A stretch of DNA of 64,000 nt from Epiperipatus broadwayi (GCA_028023455.1 JAQFVV010006221.1:9221011-9285010), one strand, 5' to 3'. Counted from the first letter of the stretch, positions 1-11,589 are shown. Program-made: numbers and translations. The notes: generated from the sequence alone by a model not told the origin.

Positions 1-234
1 AATACAGTATAAAAACTTTCTAAAGATATTTAATATTTAATAATAGATGATGGAAACATTCCGATATATAATTACTATTACAAGGTCATTGTAGAAAACC
101 TTCAGTCAAACAATATCATACATATATATCACTTTTATTTTACTAATGATTTATAGTTAGATAAAGTTACTTTTTCCACAGTCAATCCACAATTCTCTTC
201 ATACATATCAATGTCACAGACTAAATGTTTCTTC
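1..234. other. AT-rich non-coding sequence
   Basis: No open frame, RNA or repeat is recognised here. The stretch leads directly into a B-family repeat. Confidence 0.5.
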
Positions 235-494
235 GTTGTGCATTAGATCCTAAGCTCCAGATGCATTGCTCTCAGATCCAAGACTCCTTACTGATGAAAG
301 CCACAAGCTAAAATCTAGCCTGGGGATATTGGACAAGTAGGCACTAGATAGGGATTTTATGCACAAGCCTTCTAGCATCCATCGATTACTCTGGCTTGCA
401 GTGAGTGGCACTACTGTATGGAGAGTTTTGCCTGTTTTAATAAGTTACGAGCAAGCGTAAGAAATGGTGATCATGTCATGTTTAGTGGTTTAAT
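235..494 (+). mobile_element. B-family hammerhead-like retroelement, single copy
   Basis: Plus-strand, near full-length copy of the B repeat, also seen at 6413, 20923, 26302, 31046, 33068, 35091, 60503 and 62778. It has the shared 5' part (cattagatcctaag), the ribozyme-like segment (ctgatga at 291-297), the middle (ggcactactgtatggagag) and the 3' end (gtgatcatgt, then tttagtggtttaat). The ribozyme region is decayed: the GAAA box lies in a mutated context and helix II is weakened. No target duplication was found by eye. B has no coding capacity, so it must be moved by enzymes encoded elsewhere. Confidence 0.75.
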
Positions 495-2448
495 ATGTCT
501 ATTTAACAGATATAAAGGACTTGTCCTTGTAAAACATTAGGCATGATTATGGGAGTGTGAAACAAACTTTATATTAATATTAAATCCACCCCCACCTCCA
601 AGACAGAATATATGCAGTCACATTTTCATTCAAAGTGTTTTAGCAGCTACTCCTGTCATCAATATTCAAAAAATTAATTTATCAATGTGATGAACTTCTT
701 TTTAAAAAATGTCTGTATTATTTGGTAGCGGTATAAATCTTACAAATGAAAATACAGCTCTCAGAAAGCCTGACCATCTAATATATGGCTGAAACAATTA
801 TCGGATGAGAGTCTATCTTATATTTCTGAATTAATTGCAGGAATCCATATTATTCAGAATGATTTCTTTACTTTAAAATATAGATTAAAGAATTACTGGT
901 GAGATATACTTAATTGTGTTATTGTTAAAAAGCATAAGACAAGTATGGTTTTTAATTTTTATTACAGTGCAGATGTTCAAAACATACCATGTTGCCATTT
1001 AAATCATTATATTTTAGACTGGACAAATTAAGTATTTTGACATTTTCACCATATCAAGTACTGGACATTAAGAATAATGACAAAGAGATGATGAACATAT
1101 ATTTTACTAATAGATTTAGCATTAACAAATTGGCTAAGAAATTCAATATCAGTCCAAATGCACATTTAATTATGATTCTTAATATTTTATGAGGAGTAAT
1201 CTCAACTTAGATCCCCACACATAATTATCTGTTGATATCTATGATCGCATTAGAGATAAAGCACCTTGGGGCATTGACATCATTAAATCCATGAGCAAAA
1301 ATTAATATTTTTTATAATTCTAAAAAGATATCAAGGCAATTGAATGTTACCTTTTTTTTTTAAAAAAAAATGTTTTTTTAAAAAAAATGTTATTAGTGAT
1401 TTCATTTATTATTGAGCTGGATTTTAATTAAAGCAGTACCTAAAGGTGTTATCAGAAATTTGTGTAAGAACTGCTGTGTAGATTGAAATAAAACATTTTT
1501 CAGTTGAAATCTGACAATTTAAAAATTTATTCATTTTTTTAAAGAGAGCTAGGGAATATAGATCATTTTTCAAGACACATTTTTGAAAGTTTGTGAGGTC
1601 TCTAATTACCATATAATCAGGTATAGTTGTCTCTTTTCTGATGGCTGCTATAATTATGTCCATAATAAGATTATTTCACTCAGAATCTAATCGATATAAA
1701 TAAAAAATAGAGTAAGGTGAGAGTAAAATTCACTAAAAAATTGAGTAATTTTTTCTTTTGCTGCAGCTAATCTATTTTTATACCAATGATCACTTTACAT
1801 ATAACAGCAGGGCATCCTGGAACAAGATGAATAATTTATTCTAATAACATCTGAAAATCAACAAGCCACTTGAGAATTCACCTGTTATGCTATGGCATCG
1901 AATAAATTGATTTATTTAATGTGTGCAATCACTTCATGGATATATGACATGCTATCAGTGTAAATTAAACAAATACAAATTCTATTGCTAAAAGAGGCAT
2001 TTATTCAATTCTAACAAAGATTTCAATGCTTATATCTTCAATTAAAAGAATCCTATTACCTAATCAATAGACAAAAGTCCAGGAGAACCTCAGCATCAAG
2101 AATATCATGTTGTGATTGATCTTCAGTATATTAACATACTGCTTAATTCAACTATTATAGAAATTTAGTGAATAATTAACAATTTCATTCTTTATAAATT
2201 TAAGCATGCTTTATTTATTTAAAAAAGGCTAGTGAGACTGTCAGTTTATGCCACATATGTTAAAAAATGATCAACAATGGTTGGGATTTTTGATTTTGAC
2301 ACTAACTCAAAGATAAAGATTTATCTGTATATAAACATTTGAAGTGATCTCAGATAATGTAATGGCTACTGAGCACGTGATTATTTTTATTAATTAATAA
2401 TTGAAACACAGGCTTATTATATACCTGTGTCTATATATGTAATATATA
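495..2448. other. AT-rich non-coding sequence
   Basis: Homopolymer runs occur near 1352-1390. The open frames at 989-1192 (+) and 1424-1663 (-) have AT-driven composition and no family resemblance, so I treat them as chance frames. No RNA gene or recognisable repeat was seen. Confidence 0.5.
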
Positions 2449-2740
2449 GGATATATGAGCACAGACTTTCATATGACCCACCACTCTCCACTCTATCTCA
2501 TAACACTAACCCTTGAACACATATATGTTGAAAAGATAAATAATCACCAATATATGCATTTCATGCTAAACCAGCAATCATCACTTGGTCCAGATTATCA
2601 TCTCTACACATATATGCTATAAATGCTCAGATATATATTAAGATAGCCAATCTTCATACCTTTAATGGACAGGCTTCAATCTACTCCACACTCCAACTCT
2701 TCAACTGTCCATCCAATTGAAAATCTGATGGAATGCTCAA
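2449..2740 (-). mobile_element. A-family hammerhead retroelement, single copy
   Basis: Minus-strand single copy of the A repeat, whose inverted dimer lies at 13310-13873 and whose best copy lies at 45834-46160. It retains the 3' region (gatatatgagcacagac on the plus strand), the ribozyme segment and the 5' region (cttcaatctactccacac). The hammerhead core is damaged: the CUGAUGA box reads gtgatga (plus strand tcatcac, 2578-2584). The GAAA box (plus strand tttc, 2559-2562) and the helix I partner remain. Confidence 0.7.
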
Positions 2741-4404
2741 AGGCCATCCTGAGGCTGAGATCTTTTCCTGATAACATTCTTTGGGCACAATGCATAACTG
2801 ATTGTCAAACTGATAAAATACTCTATTTTAATGCTTGAACATCATTTTAAAACAATCATGCAGTTTAGTATGTTAACTGCTTTGAGTATGATTTTTTGGC
2901 AATTAAAAAATATGGAAATATTCATCAATATAATTTATTTGTTATAAATAATTTAAATATATTGTAATGTGATCAACCAGCCTTGAATTGAATGCAAATT
3001 TGATGCAAAATTTAAAATAAAATTGATAATAAATTATGTTGAAAGACTTTATGATTAAACACATACAGAAATTCAAAATATTTACCACAAGTGATAAATC
3101 CATTAATTTGATCATACTATGATCAGTGAAAAACAGTGACTTAATATATTTAAGAATATAAGCAGAAATTAAGATAAGATGATGCTCTATTTGATAGTTT
3201 CCAGAAAAATATATTAAACATCGCTACTGTACTAAAAGTTTTACCTCTGTGTATACAGAAAAATACATAATGAAAAATAAATATTATTCTAGTTTATTTG
3301 GAAAATGTTTCCTTTGTCAGTTGGAGTCATCCATAATGATATAAATTGAATATAATTACAATACCTTTTATTTTTGACAACTAATAAAATGTGCAAATAT
3401 TTTTATAATTCAATTGTTACTAATTTTCTTCTTTTCTGAGCCAACGTAAAATCCGGTAAAGCCTGATATGATGATAGATATTTCTCGAAACTCTATAATC
3501 AGAGTTGTTATTTTTTTTCATAATTCATTCAAATAAAAACTGCTTTTGTGAGACAGCCATTTACAAAGGAAATTAATATTAAGATATTTGCATTAACGCT
3601 GTGATTAAATTTTATTTCAGTGGCTGCAATCACATCAAAAGTTTTCTTCTAATAAAATCATTTACGAATTTTAGACTACGTATTAAGAATTTTTACATAC
3701 CAACTGCAAATACTAAAACTTTACTTGCCTAAGAGAATTTTTTTACCCACTTAATTGCAGATGTAGAATAATACACCAGAGAACTAAAGTCTCCTGGATT
3801 GAAGCTCAATTTATCACTTCTAAAGCTTAAACATAATATGATCTGAACAGCAAATCATTGGATTAAATAGTCATAAGCTTCATCAGAAGATTTATTGTTA
3901 TTTTTCTATTTTGATTACTTTACTTTATGTGAAATGACCTTTTTTTGCAGATGTTAATTTCTTGTTGGGTAATCTCATGATGACAATCTACTGTATAGAA
4001 TAATGGATAGAAATGTACAAAAGAAATAAATTAACAATAAATTGTATATATTTTCCACATAATTATGAATCAGATCTTTCATTAAATTTCTTCATTAATC
4101 TCAATCACTTTGATATATCAACAGTTTTTATAGGTATTTCACATTTTTTCTCTCGCTATAATATGAGATGAGAAAAAACAGAAGAGTGGCTTAATCCACC
4201 AAAATTATCCACTTATATAACATTTATTCATTAGATAATCCGAGTTGGTAGCATTTGAAACATTCAGATAGCCTATTTGCAAATATAATATGCCAGAGGA
4301 ACAATAAAGTACAAGAATTCATCAAATATTTTCATTCATTTTCTTTAGGATTAGTTTAAAAATTATTAGCTTTTAAACTTTTTCTTTTACGTCAATCCTT
4401 ACCA
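2741..4404. other. AT-rich non-coding sequence
   Basis: Nothing supportable was seen on either strand: no long frame, tRNA, inverted repeat or recognised interspersed repeat. Confidence 0.5.
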
Positions 4405-4491
4405 AATGATTTATTTTCAAATGTTGGTGGCCTAGCGGTTAGCATAGCTGCCTTCCAAGCAGCTACCCCCCCCCCCCCAATGATTTATTTT
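4405..4491 (+). mobile_element. Truncated tRNA-derived SINE with poly-C end
   Basis: A 13-bp direct repeat, aatgatttatttt, lies at 4405-4417 and 4479-4491. It encloses the first half of a tRNA-like SINE (ggtggcctagcggttagc, then the anticodon-arm-like gctgccttccaagcagc), which ends in a run of about 13 C. The same head occurs in the fuller SINE at 23181-23273. The B-box half and the body are missing, and the C run abuts the target duplication. This is a real insertion of a 5' half-SINE, or an imprecisely copied one. Confidence 0.75.
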
Positions 4492-5774
4492 TATCATAGT
4501 AGGAATGCGAGTTGATCTTTCAGATACTAGAGTTATTAGAATCCCTGGATAATAAACTTTTTTATATAGTAGGAATTAAATTTTCGGATTTTGCCCATTT
4601 TTAAAATATATCATCTAAACAAATTAATATGTAATCTAAATAAAATTTACTTTTATCACTTGGAGGTTTTCAAAACTAATAGTATCTTCTATTATTTCCT
4701 GTTATTATCAATCTTTTCTCTTTTTTTTGTTTAAGTATTAATTTGTAATTTCAAACAAACGTTCCTATTAAACACTCTAATTTCCAGAAACATTACACAA
4801 CTATATTAAATCTGTCTAAATTACACCTTCACTGCTTTACATTTTTACTAAAATAAGTACTTAGGATAATTGCTTGTATACGTGTTGGTGGTTAATGTGA
4901 TGGCCTGACTTGTCTAAGATCTAGGGTTCAAAATTTGAACTGGAGTTTGAATTTTTCTTTTCTAGGTAGCTGAAGAATTATAAAACTTAAAATAACTGTT
5001 GATTAGCCAAAATTAGTCTGTACATTAGTATTAAAAGTAATTTCAGCTGGACAGTAGAGATTCCAGAATAATCAGAAATGGACATATGATTGTCAATGAA
5101 CTGATCGCAAAATAAAAATGTTTATTTATGTAAAAGCATTAGTAATGAGAGAGTAGAATACATCTATGGATAGATAGCTTATGCGAATCTTTATTTTTTT
5201 TAAGTGTTAAATTTTATGAAATATTAATATAAGCATTTACAGCATTAAATCTTTTGCTGCTCAAATGACTATTAAAGAATTACATTACAACAATTAATTT
5301 CTTTTTGTAATGTTTTTATTATAGCATCTCAAGTGGTATTTCAACTTCCTGGATTTTTCTTCCTTATTTAAAAGATTAATTTAATTGGATTTTTCTTCCT
5401 TCTTTAAAAAAATTAATTTAATAAGATAATTTTAATTTGAAATTATCTATGATAAATGTCAAATATTAAATGGCTTGAAAAACTATTTTATTAACTGCAA
5501 GGAGATTCTTCAGTTCCTCTTTGAAACCATAAATAAATATTCTCAAGATTTTAAACTAGAATTTGCAAATCATTTAAAAATATTAATAGACTTTCGTGAT
5601 AGCTCAGACTTGAATAAATTCGATAACATAATAAATGACTCTCTTCTAAATGCTACAATTATGAATTGCAACTCTCTACATTTATAAAAAACCATGACAC
5701 TGGAATAAAAGTTGTTTCAATAATAAACAAAAAAAAAAGGGGGGGGGGCATTACTATATAAGAGAATAACATCA
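4492..5774. other. AT-rich non-coding sequence
   Basis: The open frame at 5475-5687 (+) has no recognised motif and AT-driven composition. Around 4880-4975 a faint tRNA-like stretch (gtggttaatgtgatggcc, later gggttcaaaatttg) may be an old SINE head of a second family, too decayed to call. A G run follows an A run near 5730-5749. Confidence 0.4.
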
Positions 5775-5870
5775 TTAATATTTCTGTAGTATAATTTTCA
5801 CTACACCATTCTCTTACAATATAGGAACTAAGTTCTATCCGCTTTTAACACATTATAGAGGGATATAAAT
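5775..5870. repeat. Fragment of the ~350-bp tandem-array monomer
   Basis: The stretch with atatttctgtagtataat, followed by ctatccgcttttaacaca and an agaggg motif, matches part of each monomer of the array at 46607-47960, in the same orientation. The ribozyme part is absent, so this is a partial dispersed copy. Confidence 0.6.
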
Positions 5871-6249
5871 AATACAAAGTAATATCCACAATCCGAATTG
5901 ATTTGAAATGCCAAGTATCTTAAATGAAGAAGTGTGAAAAATCCAATTAAATCTATGAAGAGTGAAAAAAATATTTATATTTTAAATAAAGCGGCAAAGA
6001 AATAGAACAACTGTTGGCAAAGTTATATGCCAGATGATTGATTGAATACTAAAAATGTACTAGATGATTGGAAGAGTATATTTTAAAAAGAATTAAAAAG
6101 AAAACAGAAATTACATATCGATTAATCATATATCATTTCTATTGTCTATAAAAATTTTGAAGTCAACAATCAAAATAACATGCTACATTTAAAAGTAGTT
6201 ATAGCAATCCAAATTTTAAAACAAATTATATATAAGTAAGCATAAATTA
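5871..6249. other. AT-rich non-coding sequence
   Basis: No frame, RNA or repeat is supported. It borders the left arm of the large palindrome that starts near 6250. Confidence 0.5.
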
Positions 6250-6399
6250 TTATAACTTTTTTAATATCTATAATTGAAAGGAAATAACTACTTCCACTGA
6301 GTTATGTGACATCAAAAACAATGAAAGATAGAATGGTACCAACTCTGTCTTTAAGCTCTGTTGTTTTTTTTTTTTCACTAGTTGTGAAATTATAAAATG

Positions 6400-6782
6400 A
6401 ATTTTGTTTATTATTAAGCATCACATGATCACCATCTCTTATACTAGCACATAATTGTTTATAAACAAGGCAAAACTCTACACAGTAATGCCACCCTGTG
6501 CCAAACAGAGTAATCAATGGATGCCAGAAGGCTTGTGCATAAAATCCCTATCTAATGCCTACTCATCCAATATCCCCAGACTAGTTTCTGGCTTGTGGCC
6601 TTCGTCAGTGAGGAACCTTGGATCTGAGAGCACTGCACCTAGATCTTAGGATCTAATGCAACCCTCCAGCAACCACCTTTTATCTCTACTTAACTATAAA
6701 ACTTCTGGCATCCATTGATTACTCTGTTTGGCACAGGGTGGCACTACTGTATAGAGTTTTGCCTTGTTTAATTTTGTCTATT
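6400..6782 (-). mobile_element. B-family inverted dimer with 13-bp target duplication
   Basis: The direct repeat aattttgtytatt (one mismatch) lies at 6400-6412 and 6770-6782. The insert, 6413-6769, begins with a full-length minus-strand B copy whose 3' end is at the left. It ends with a short plus-strand B piece truncated at ttgccttgttt. The opposite arm of the surrounding palindrome (near 7094-7112) preserves the uninterrupted site, so it serves as a paralogous empty site. Open frames here on both strands are chance frames within the repeat. Confidence 0.85.
6570..6622 (-). ncRNA. Predicted type I hammerhead ribozyme in B element
   Basis: Read on the minus strand. The helix I 5' strand tcctca is followed by the box CTGACGA (6608 down to 6602). 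Next come helix II with core GGC-CACAA-GCC, then GAAA (6588-6585), then helix III ACUAGU and C17 (6579). The helix I 3' strand tgggga pairs with tcctca through five Watson-Crick pairs and one G-U pair, and an outer ccaa/ttgg pair lies beyond a small internal loop. Position 7 of the box is C here and T in other copies, the one box position that may vary in hammerheads. Weak points are an A opposite A at the base of helix II and a very short helix III. Confidence 0.6.
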
Positions 6783-7289
6783 GCTTTAATTTATGATTAT
6801 TATTATATTTATAAAACTATTATTTCATCTAATATTCAGAGGTTGTTAAAATAAATTTTCATTCTTGATATACATTAATGGTGATTTCAGATTTAGTCTA
6901 TACATAAATTAAAACAATATTCAGGTTATTTTCCTTTTCTTTATCCTATTCGTAATTAGTTTGCTTAAACGTTTCAAACGTCAGCTAAGTTAAAACCAGC
7001 TTAAAGAATGCTTAGTTAGTTAACAAAATTAACATATGTAATAAACCTTCACTTAGCTTACATTCAAAATGTTTAAGCAAACTAAATTATAAATTAAAAC
7101 AATAGACAAAATTCACCTTATAATTTCAAAACAACATCGAAAACTGAGCTTAAAGACAGAGTGGGTGCCATTCTGCCTTTCATTGCTTTTGATGTCACAC
7201 AACTCAATGGGACATAGTTACTTCTGTTTCAATTACATATATATAAAGTTTAAGTTATATTGGATTTGTAGATTATGAAATGATATTTG

Positions 7290-8420
7290 ACGCTACAAGC
7301 ATTTCCACAATGATTAAAACTCTGTGCTTTCAAGATATAGACATGATCAAATTCAGAAGAATATTTATCAAAATACAACAGGGATGATTGGTTTACGTGG
7401 TAACATTAAGAAAATTAATACTCATAAGGCTGTAAGATAGGACATTTCCATATTTCCAAAACTTTACAGCAATTTAACAAAAAATTATTTAATATATAGG
7501 GTATATGAGCACAGACTTTCACACGACCCACCACACCACTCTCCAGTCTATCTCATAACACAGATACACTTGAACACATATATGTCGAAAAGATATTTGA
7601 AAATTAAAATGAAAAGAAATTAAAAATAAATGGTAGTTATTAAAGGCATTTATATTTTGCAAACGATGTGGTTGCTTTTGCAAATAATACTTCAGCACTT
7701 CATGAAGTATTACAAAAACTATGAATTGAAAGAAAGAAAATGAAAACCAATGATAGATTTAAAATGATTAATGTTCAATAATTTTCAAAAAACGAAAAAA
7801 TTAAAACTGACAGTATTATGAATTAGAACTGAAAATAATATTTTATTCATATTATTAATATAAATGGAAATACAATAGATAAAATTAATTATGGAATTAA
7901 ATATGAATGGAATTCTTTTAATAGAAATAACTTAATATTAAAAGGAAATATGTCTACCATTTAAAAAAGGTTTTTAATAAATGTGCATTACTAATTCTTA
8001 ACACATGCTTCTGAAATTTAAAAAAAATATTTAACAAAAAAGTAATATAATATTAAGATCACATGGTGAATTTAAGAACAGATATATGTTAGAAATAACA
8101 AAGAGAGATTAAAAACAAAATACTTAGGTAAGAGAACAAATAGTTATCCTTGCAATCAGTTAAAAGTTGAGAGAATAAATGGAACTGGGATGAACATATT
8201 GTGAAAAGAGATGGCAAAGTCTTAAACTGCATTCCAAGAAATTGTACAAAACCCTAGAAAAGGATCAGATGTGAGATGGGTGGATAAGATAAGGATATTT
8301 GCTGGAATAAAATTGAGAAGGTAAGGATTGAAAAAACTGGATTAAACTTAGAAAGAGATCTTTATCCTACAATGAATTCAAAATTTTTGAAAATAATATT
8401 AATATTAAATAAAATATTCT
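7290..8420 (+). pseudogene. Decayed LINE-beta reverse transcriptase, interrupted by an A fragment
   Basis: Translating in pieces gives a degraded non-LTR reverse transcriptase. A segment reading NIYQNTTG lies near 7360-7390; the paralogue at 31379 has NIYQNSTA. A palm-motif remnant, FANDVVAF, lies near 7660, where active enzymes have (Y/F)ADD. The 3' portion resembles the C-terminal part of such elements (aaaaggatcagatgtgagatgg, then an ending near 8390). Many stops and frameshifts are present, and an A-repeat fragment (about 7497-7600) splits it. It is non-functional. Lineage is probably RTE-like by motif resemblance, unconfirmed. Confidence 0.65.
7497..7600 (-). mobile_element. A-family fragment nested in LINE remnant
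   Basis: The sequence gggtatatgagcacagac to aacacatatatgtcgaaaag matches the 3' portion of the A element at 2449 on the same strand. It breaks off before the ribozyme segment. It separates two LINE-beta pieces, so it inserted after the LINE. Confidence 0.65.
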
Positions 8421-8946
8421 ATATGCTTATTAACTTTAATATATATTTTAATATATTGCAAATATATAGTGCATTACGTGGGTAATGTAATTAATGATAA
8501 AAATATTTTGTAAGGCTTCATTAAATATATATTATCACAAAAATAAAAAGATTTGAAATTAAAGTTTAATTAATTAAGATTTTTCCCAAAAAATTGATAT
8601 TTCTATTATTTCCACTTACAATATTTACAATTTAAAATATTTAATGAATCTGCTAATTTATAATTAAATATATATTTCTATTTAAAATAAAATTACTAAT
8701 GGGGCTGGCTGGTTTATCATACCCATGATCAGAATTTTAAGTCTAAAACAGGGCTGACTTTTTTTTTTTTGAGTATCCGAAGAACTGTGAACTGTGAAGT
8801 TTAGAATTTTTTCTGATATCTGGTTTGTATTCAACACAATTAACAGCCCAATATTAGTCATTAAATAGATATTATATCCATCTTTTTAAATAAATCAAAA
8901 AAAGTTGGCAATATAAAATGTCTTCTTGCATTCATTAATTAATAAG
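8421..8946. other. AT-rich non-coding sequence
   Basis: A T run occurs near 8760. A possible decayed tRNA-like stretch lies at about 8700-8800 but is too weak to call. There is no coding signal. Confidence 0.45.
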
Positions 8947-9857
8947 ACTGTCACTGGGTGGCACTACTGTATGGAGAAATGGAATGGTCAAGTTTTCATA
9001 TGAGAGATGCAAAAAAGTAAAATGAAAATGTTTGGTAGATTGCAGTTTATGGATAATAAAAGACTAGCAAAATAGTATTTAATTGGATTATGAGTAAAGG
9101 GCAAGTAACAAGATGGGTGAGAAAGGTAATGCGGTATGCAAAAGATTTGGATAAAGAATTTCTATCAGTATATTTATACAAAAGATGGGATGATTGTGTT
9201 AGGAGGATTGTTGAGTGTTATAGTGATAAGGGATGGGATAAAAGTAATAGATTTATTAATAAAGAATAGGGAGTTAGAGAGATGGAGAACTAGTATGGAG
9301 AGTAAAGGGTTTAAATATATATAGAAATAAACAGAATATTAGGTCCGAGTTAATATATGATAATAGTAAGAAAGTAGTTTATTGTTTAAGGCTCGAACGG
9401 GATCTTTAGCAACAAGAGAATATACATGTAAATGGAAAAATATGGGTGATTTATTTTGTAAATTATGTAAGGAAGGAATAGAAAATATTAGGTATTTGTT
9501 AATTGAATGTAAATGCTTGAAAACAGAAAGGTTACATATAATGAAGGTATGGAAGATAAATATGAAAGAAGTGATTATACAGAAAGTGAATTATTGTTTT
9601 TTATGCTGGATTTGGAAAAAGATAAGGGAGATTTAGATATAAAATCCATAGAGTTGACAAAGATTATGTTGTGGAAATGAGATGGAGCAGAATATGGGAA
9701 TGGGGAATGGAAACTAAAGTGGCTAACAGGTTTATCTGGGCATAATTGCAGAGATATTCTTGACTTCGTTTAAGGAGAAGCCACAGTACATCACACCACA
9801 TCACATCATCACTGTTTTAATAGCTGGTGTAAGCATAGGAAATAGTGATCAGGTCAT
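8947..9857 (+). mobile_element. 5'-truncated LINE-alpha inserted in a B element
   Basis: B sequence (tgggtggcactactgtatgg) ends at about 8976, where LINE-alpha begins in sense orientation. The LINE runs to a 3' tail of short catca-type repeats ending at about 9811. The B element then resumes with its 3' end (about 9813-9857, tgtaagcataggaaatagtg). The LINE therefore lies between the two halves of one B copy. The LINE part corresponds to the C-terminal domain only; the reverse transcriptase and upstream region are absent. Confidence 0.75.
8976..9700 (+). pseudogene. LINE-alpha C-terminal domain, broken
   Basis: Open pieces at 9136-9324 and 9382-9636 are two frames of the same domain seen intact at 10379-11266 (-). 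Shared strings include KNRELERW and KARTGSLATREY. A Cys/His cluster CKLCKEGIENIR is followed by a final Cys (pattern C-x2-C-xn-C); the usual His reads Tyr here (IRYLL instead of IRHLL). Frameshifts and stops separate the pieces. This domain follows the reverse transcriptase in LINE-alpha and is presumed to bind nucleic acid, as zinc-knuckle-like tails do in other non-LTR elements. It is non-functional. Confidence 0.7.
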
Positions 9858-10265
9858 ACAATTGTCTTTATGGTATAGATGCCATGGAATTAAAAAGGGT
9901 ATATTATATAAATGATAAAATCATTAAGTTGTTCCACTATAAAGTACTTTTGGAACAGTGAAATATAATATATACAAATTATTCTAAAACAAAACAATTT
10001 AAAAATTTAAGAAATTTTATTTAAACGGAATTCATTCCAAATCAAAAGAGACACCAAAAATTTGTAGAAATAAAGTTAAACTTTGTTAATAACATTTATA
10101 TATTAGATATATGATAACTGGACTGGATGCCAAATTGTATTATAGAATTTAAAATAATTTATTTGAAAATTTACAATGAATATATTAATTAATAGTTTAT
10201 ACACGGTGGTTAATTATTTTTTTATTTTAAATCAAATAAAATAACCTATTACATCACTGATACTC
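9858..10265. other. AT-rich non-coding sequence
   Basis: Nothing recognisable lies between the two LINE-alpha copies. Confidence 0.5.
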
Positions 10266-10378
10266 ATTGATGTGATGTGATGCACTATGTCTTCTCCTTA
10301 AACGGAGTCAAGAATCTCTCAGCAGCTATGCCCAGAGAAACCTGTTAGCCACTTTACTTTACTTTTCCATTGTCTACC

Positions 10379-11580
10379 CTAGGTTTTCCCATAATCTGCT
10401 CCATCCCATTTCCACAACATAATCTTTGTCAACTCCATGACCTTCATATCTAAACCCCCCTTATATTTTACCAAACCTAGCATAAAAACCAATAACTCAC
10501 TTTCTGTATAATCCCTTTGTTCATATTTAACCTTCCATAACTTCATTATTTGTACCCCTTCTGCTTCCAAACATTTACATTGAAGTAACAGATGCCTAAT
10601 ATTTTCTATGCCTTCCTTACACAACTTGCAGGCTAAATCACCCATATTTTTCCATTTACGTGTATATTCCCTTGTTACTAAAGATCCCGTTCGAGCCTTA
10701 AACAATAAACTACTTTCCTTACTATTCTCATAAATTAACTCACACCCAATGTTCCATTTACTTCTATATATATTTAAACTCGTTTTACTCTCCATACTAG
10801 TTCCCCATCTCTCCAATTCCCTATTCTTTATTAATGCATCTATTCTTCCATCCCACTCCTTACCACTATAATACTCAACAATCCTCTTAACACAATCATC
10901 CCACCTTTTATACAAGTATACTGACATAACTTCTTTATCCAAATCTTCTGCATACCGCATTACCTTTCTCACCCATCTTGTTGCCTGCCCTTTACTTGTA
11001 ACCCAACTAAATACTATTTTGGCTATTCTTTTATTATCCATAAACTGCAAACTACTGAACATTTTCAATTTGATTTTTGCATCCCTCATATAAAAACTTG
11101 ACCATCCCATTTCTCCTTGAATTGCCTCCTTTGCTGTCCACACCTCAGCATCTAATGCATGTCTTCCTACTTCCCTTTGTACTTTTTCTAAGCAATCTAA
11201 TACCCCTTTACTAACACATAATGCATCATTGTCGTGTGTTAACCCTGCTACTGCCACTCCTTCCATACAATTCTAGCTACATCATATTTATTATACAAAA
11301 ACACTGTTAATTTCTTTATCAATCCCTTTCTTTTCTTTGCTTCATTTATCAATTTTTTCTCCCATTCATCCAAGCCATTTTTCTTATTACTCAAGTTGAT
11401 TCCCAAATAATTATATCTAGTCACCACCCTTAACTTTATATCTCCCAATAAGAAATCTTTGTCTTCTCTTTTCCCAGTATTCACCATCATTATATTTGAT
11501 TTTTCTTCACTAAATTTAATCCCCATATCTTTACCCACCCTTGTGCATGTCCTCAGCATAACTTCCATATTTCTGCACAC
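10379..11580 (-). pseudogene. LINE-alpha thumb and C-terminal Cys/His domain
   Basis: Two overlapping frames, 11580-11248 and 11266-10379, are parts of one polypeptide split by a single frameshift near 11262: the first ends at DVARIVWKEWQ and the second restarts at MEGVAVAGL. The first frame covers the region after the catalytic motif (RYNYLGINL). The second frame, 295 residues, has strongly charged central helices (VRKVMRYAEDLDKE). At about residues 213-235 it has the cluster CKLC, then HLLLQC, giving C-x2-C-x8-H-x4-C. The same domain recurs at 8976 and 34254. A nucleic-acid-binding role in target priming is inferred. An open frame on the opposite strand at 11459-11788 is a shadow. Confidence 0.8.
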
Positions 11581-11589
11581 AAAAAGACA

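Larger units (their letters stand above)
6250..7255. repeat. Large palindromic repeat interrupted by a B element
   Basis: The left arm, about 6258-6400, is the reverse complement of about 7100-7250. Shared landmarks are gtgacatcaaaaacaatg against cattgcttttgatgtcac, and tctgtctttaagctc against gagcttaaagacaga. The two arms continue inward beyond the B insertion: attttgtctattgctttaat near 6771 pairs with ttaaaacaatagacaaaat near 7094. A smaller inner inverted pair, tagtttgcttaaac and gtttaagcaaacta, lies near 6957 and 7070. The structure is probably a foldback or MITE-like element of unknown class. No terminal duplication was resolved. Confidence 0.7.

Noticed and set aside
6455-6649. Open frames on both strands at 6302-6517 and 6455-6649
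   Set aside because: They lie inside the B repeat. The same frames recur, broken, in other copies.
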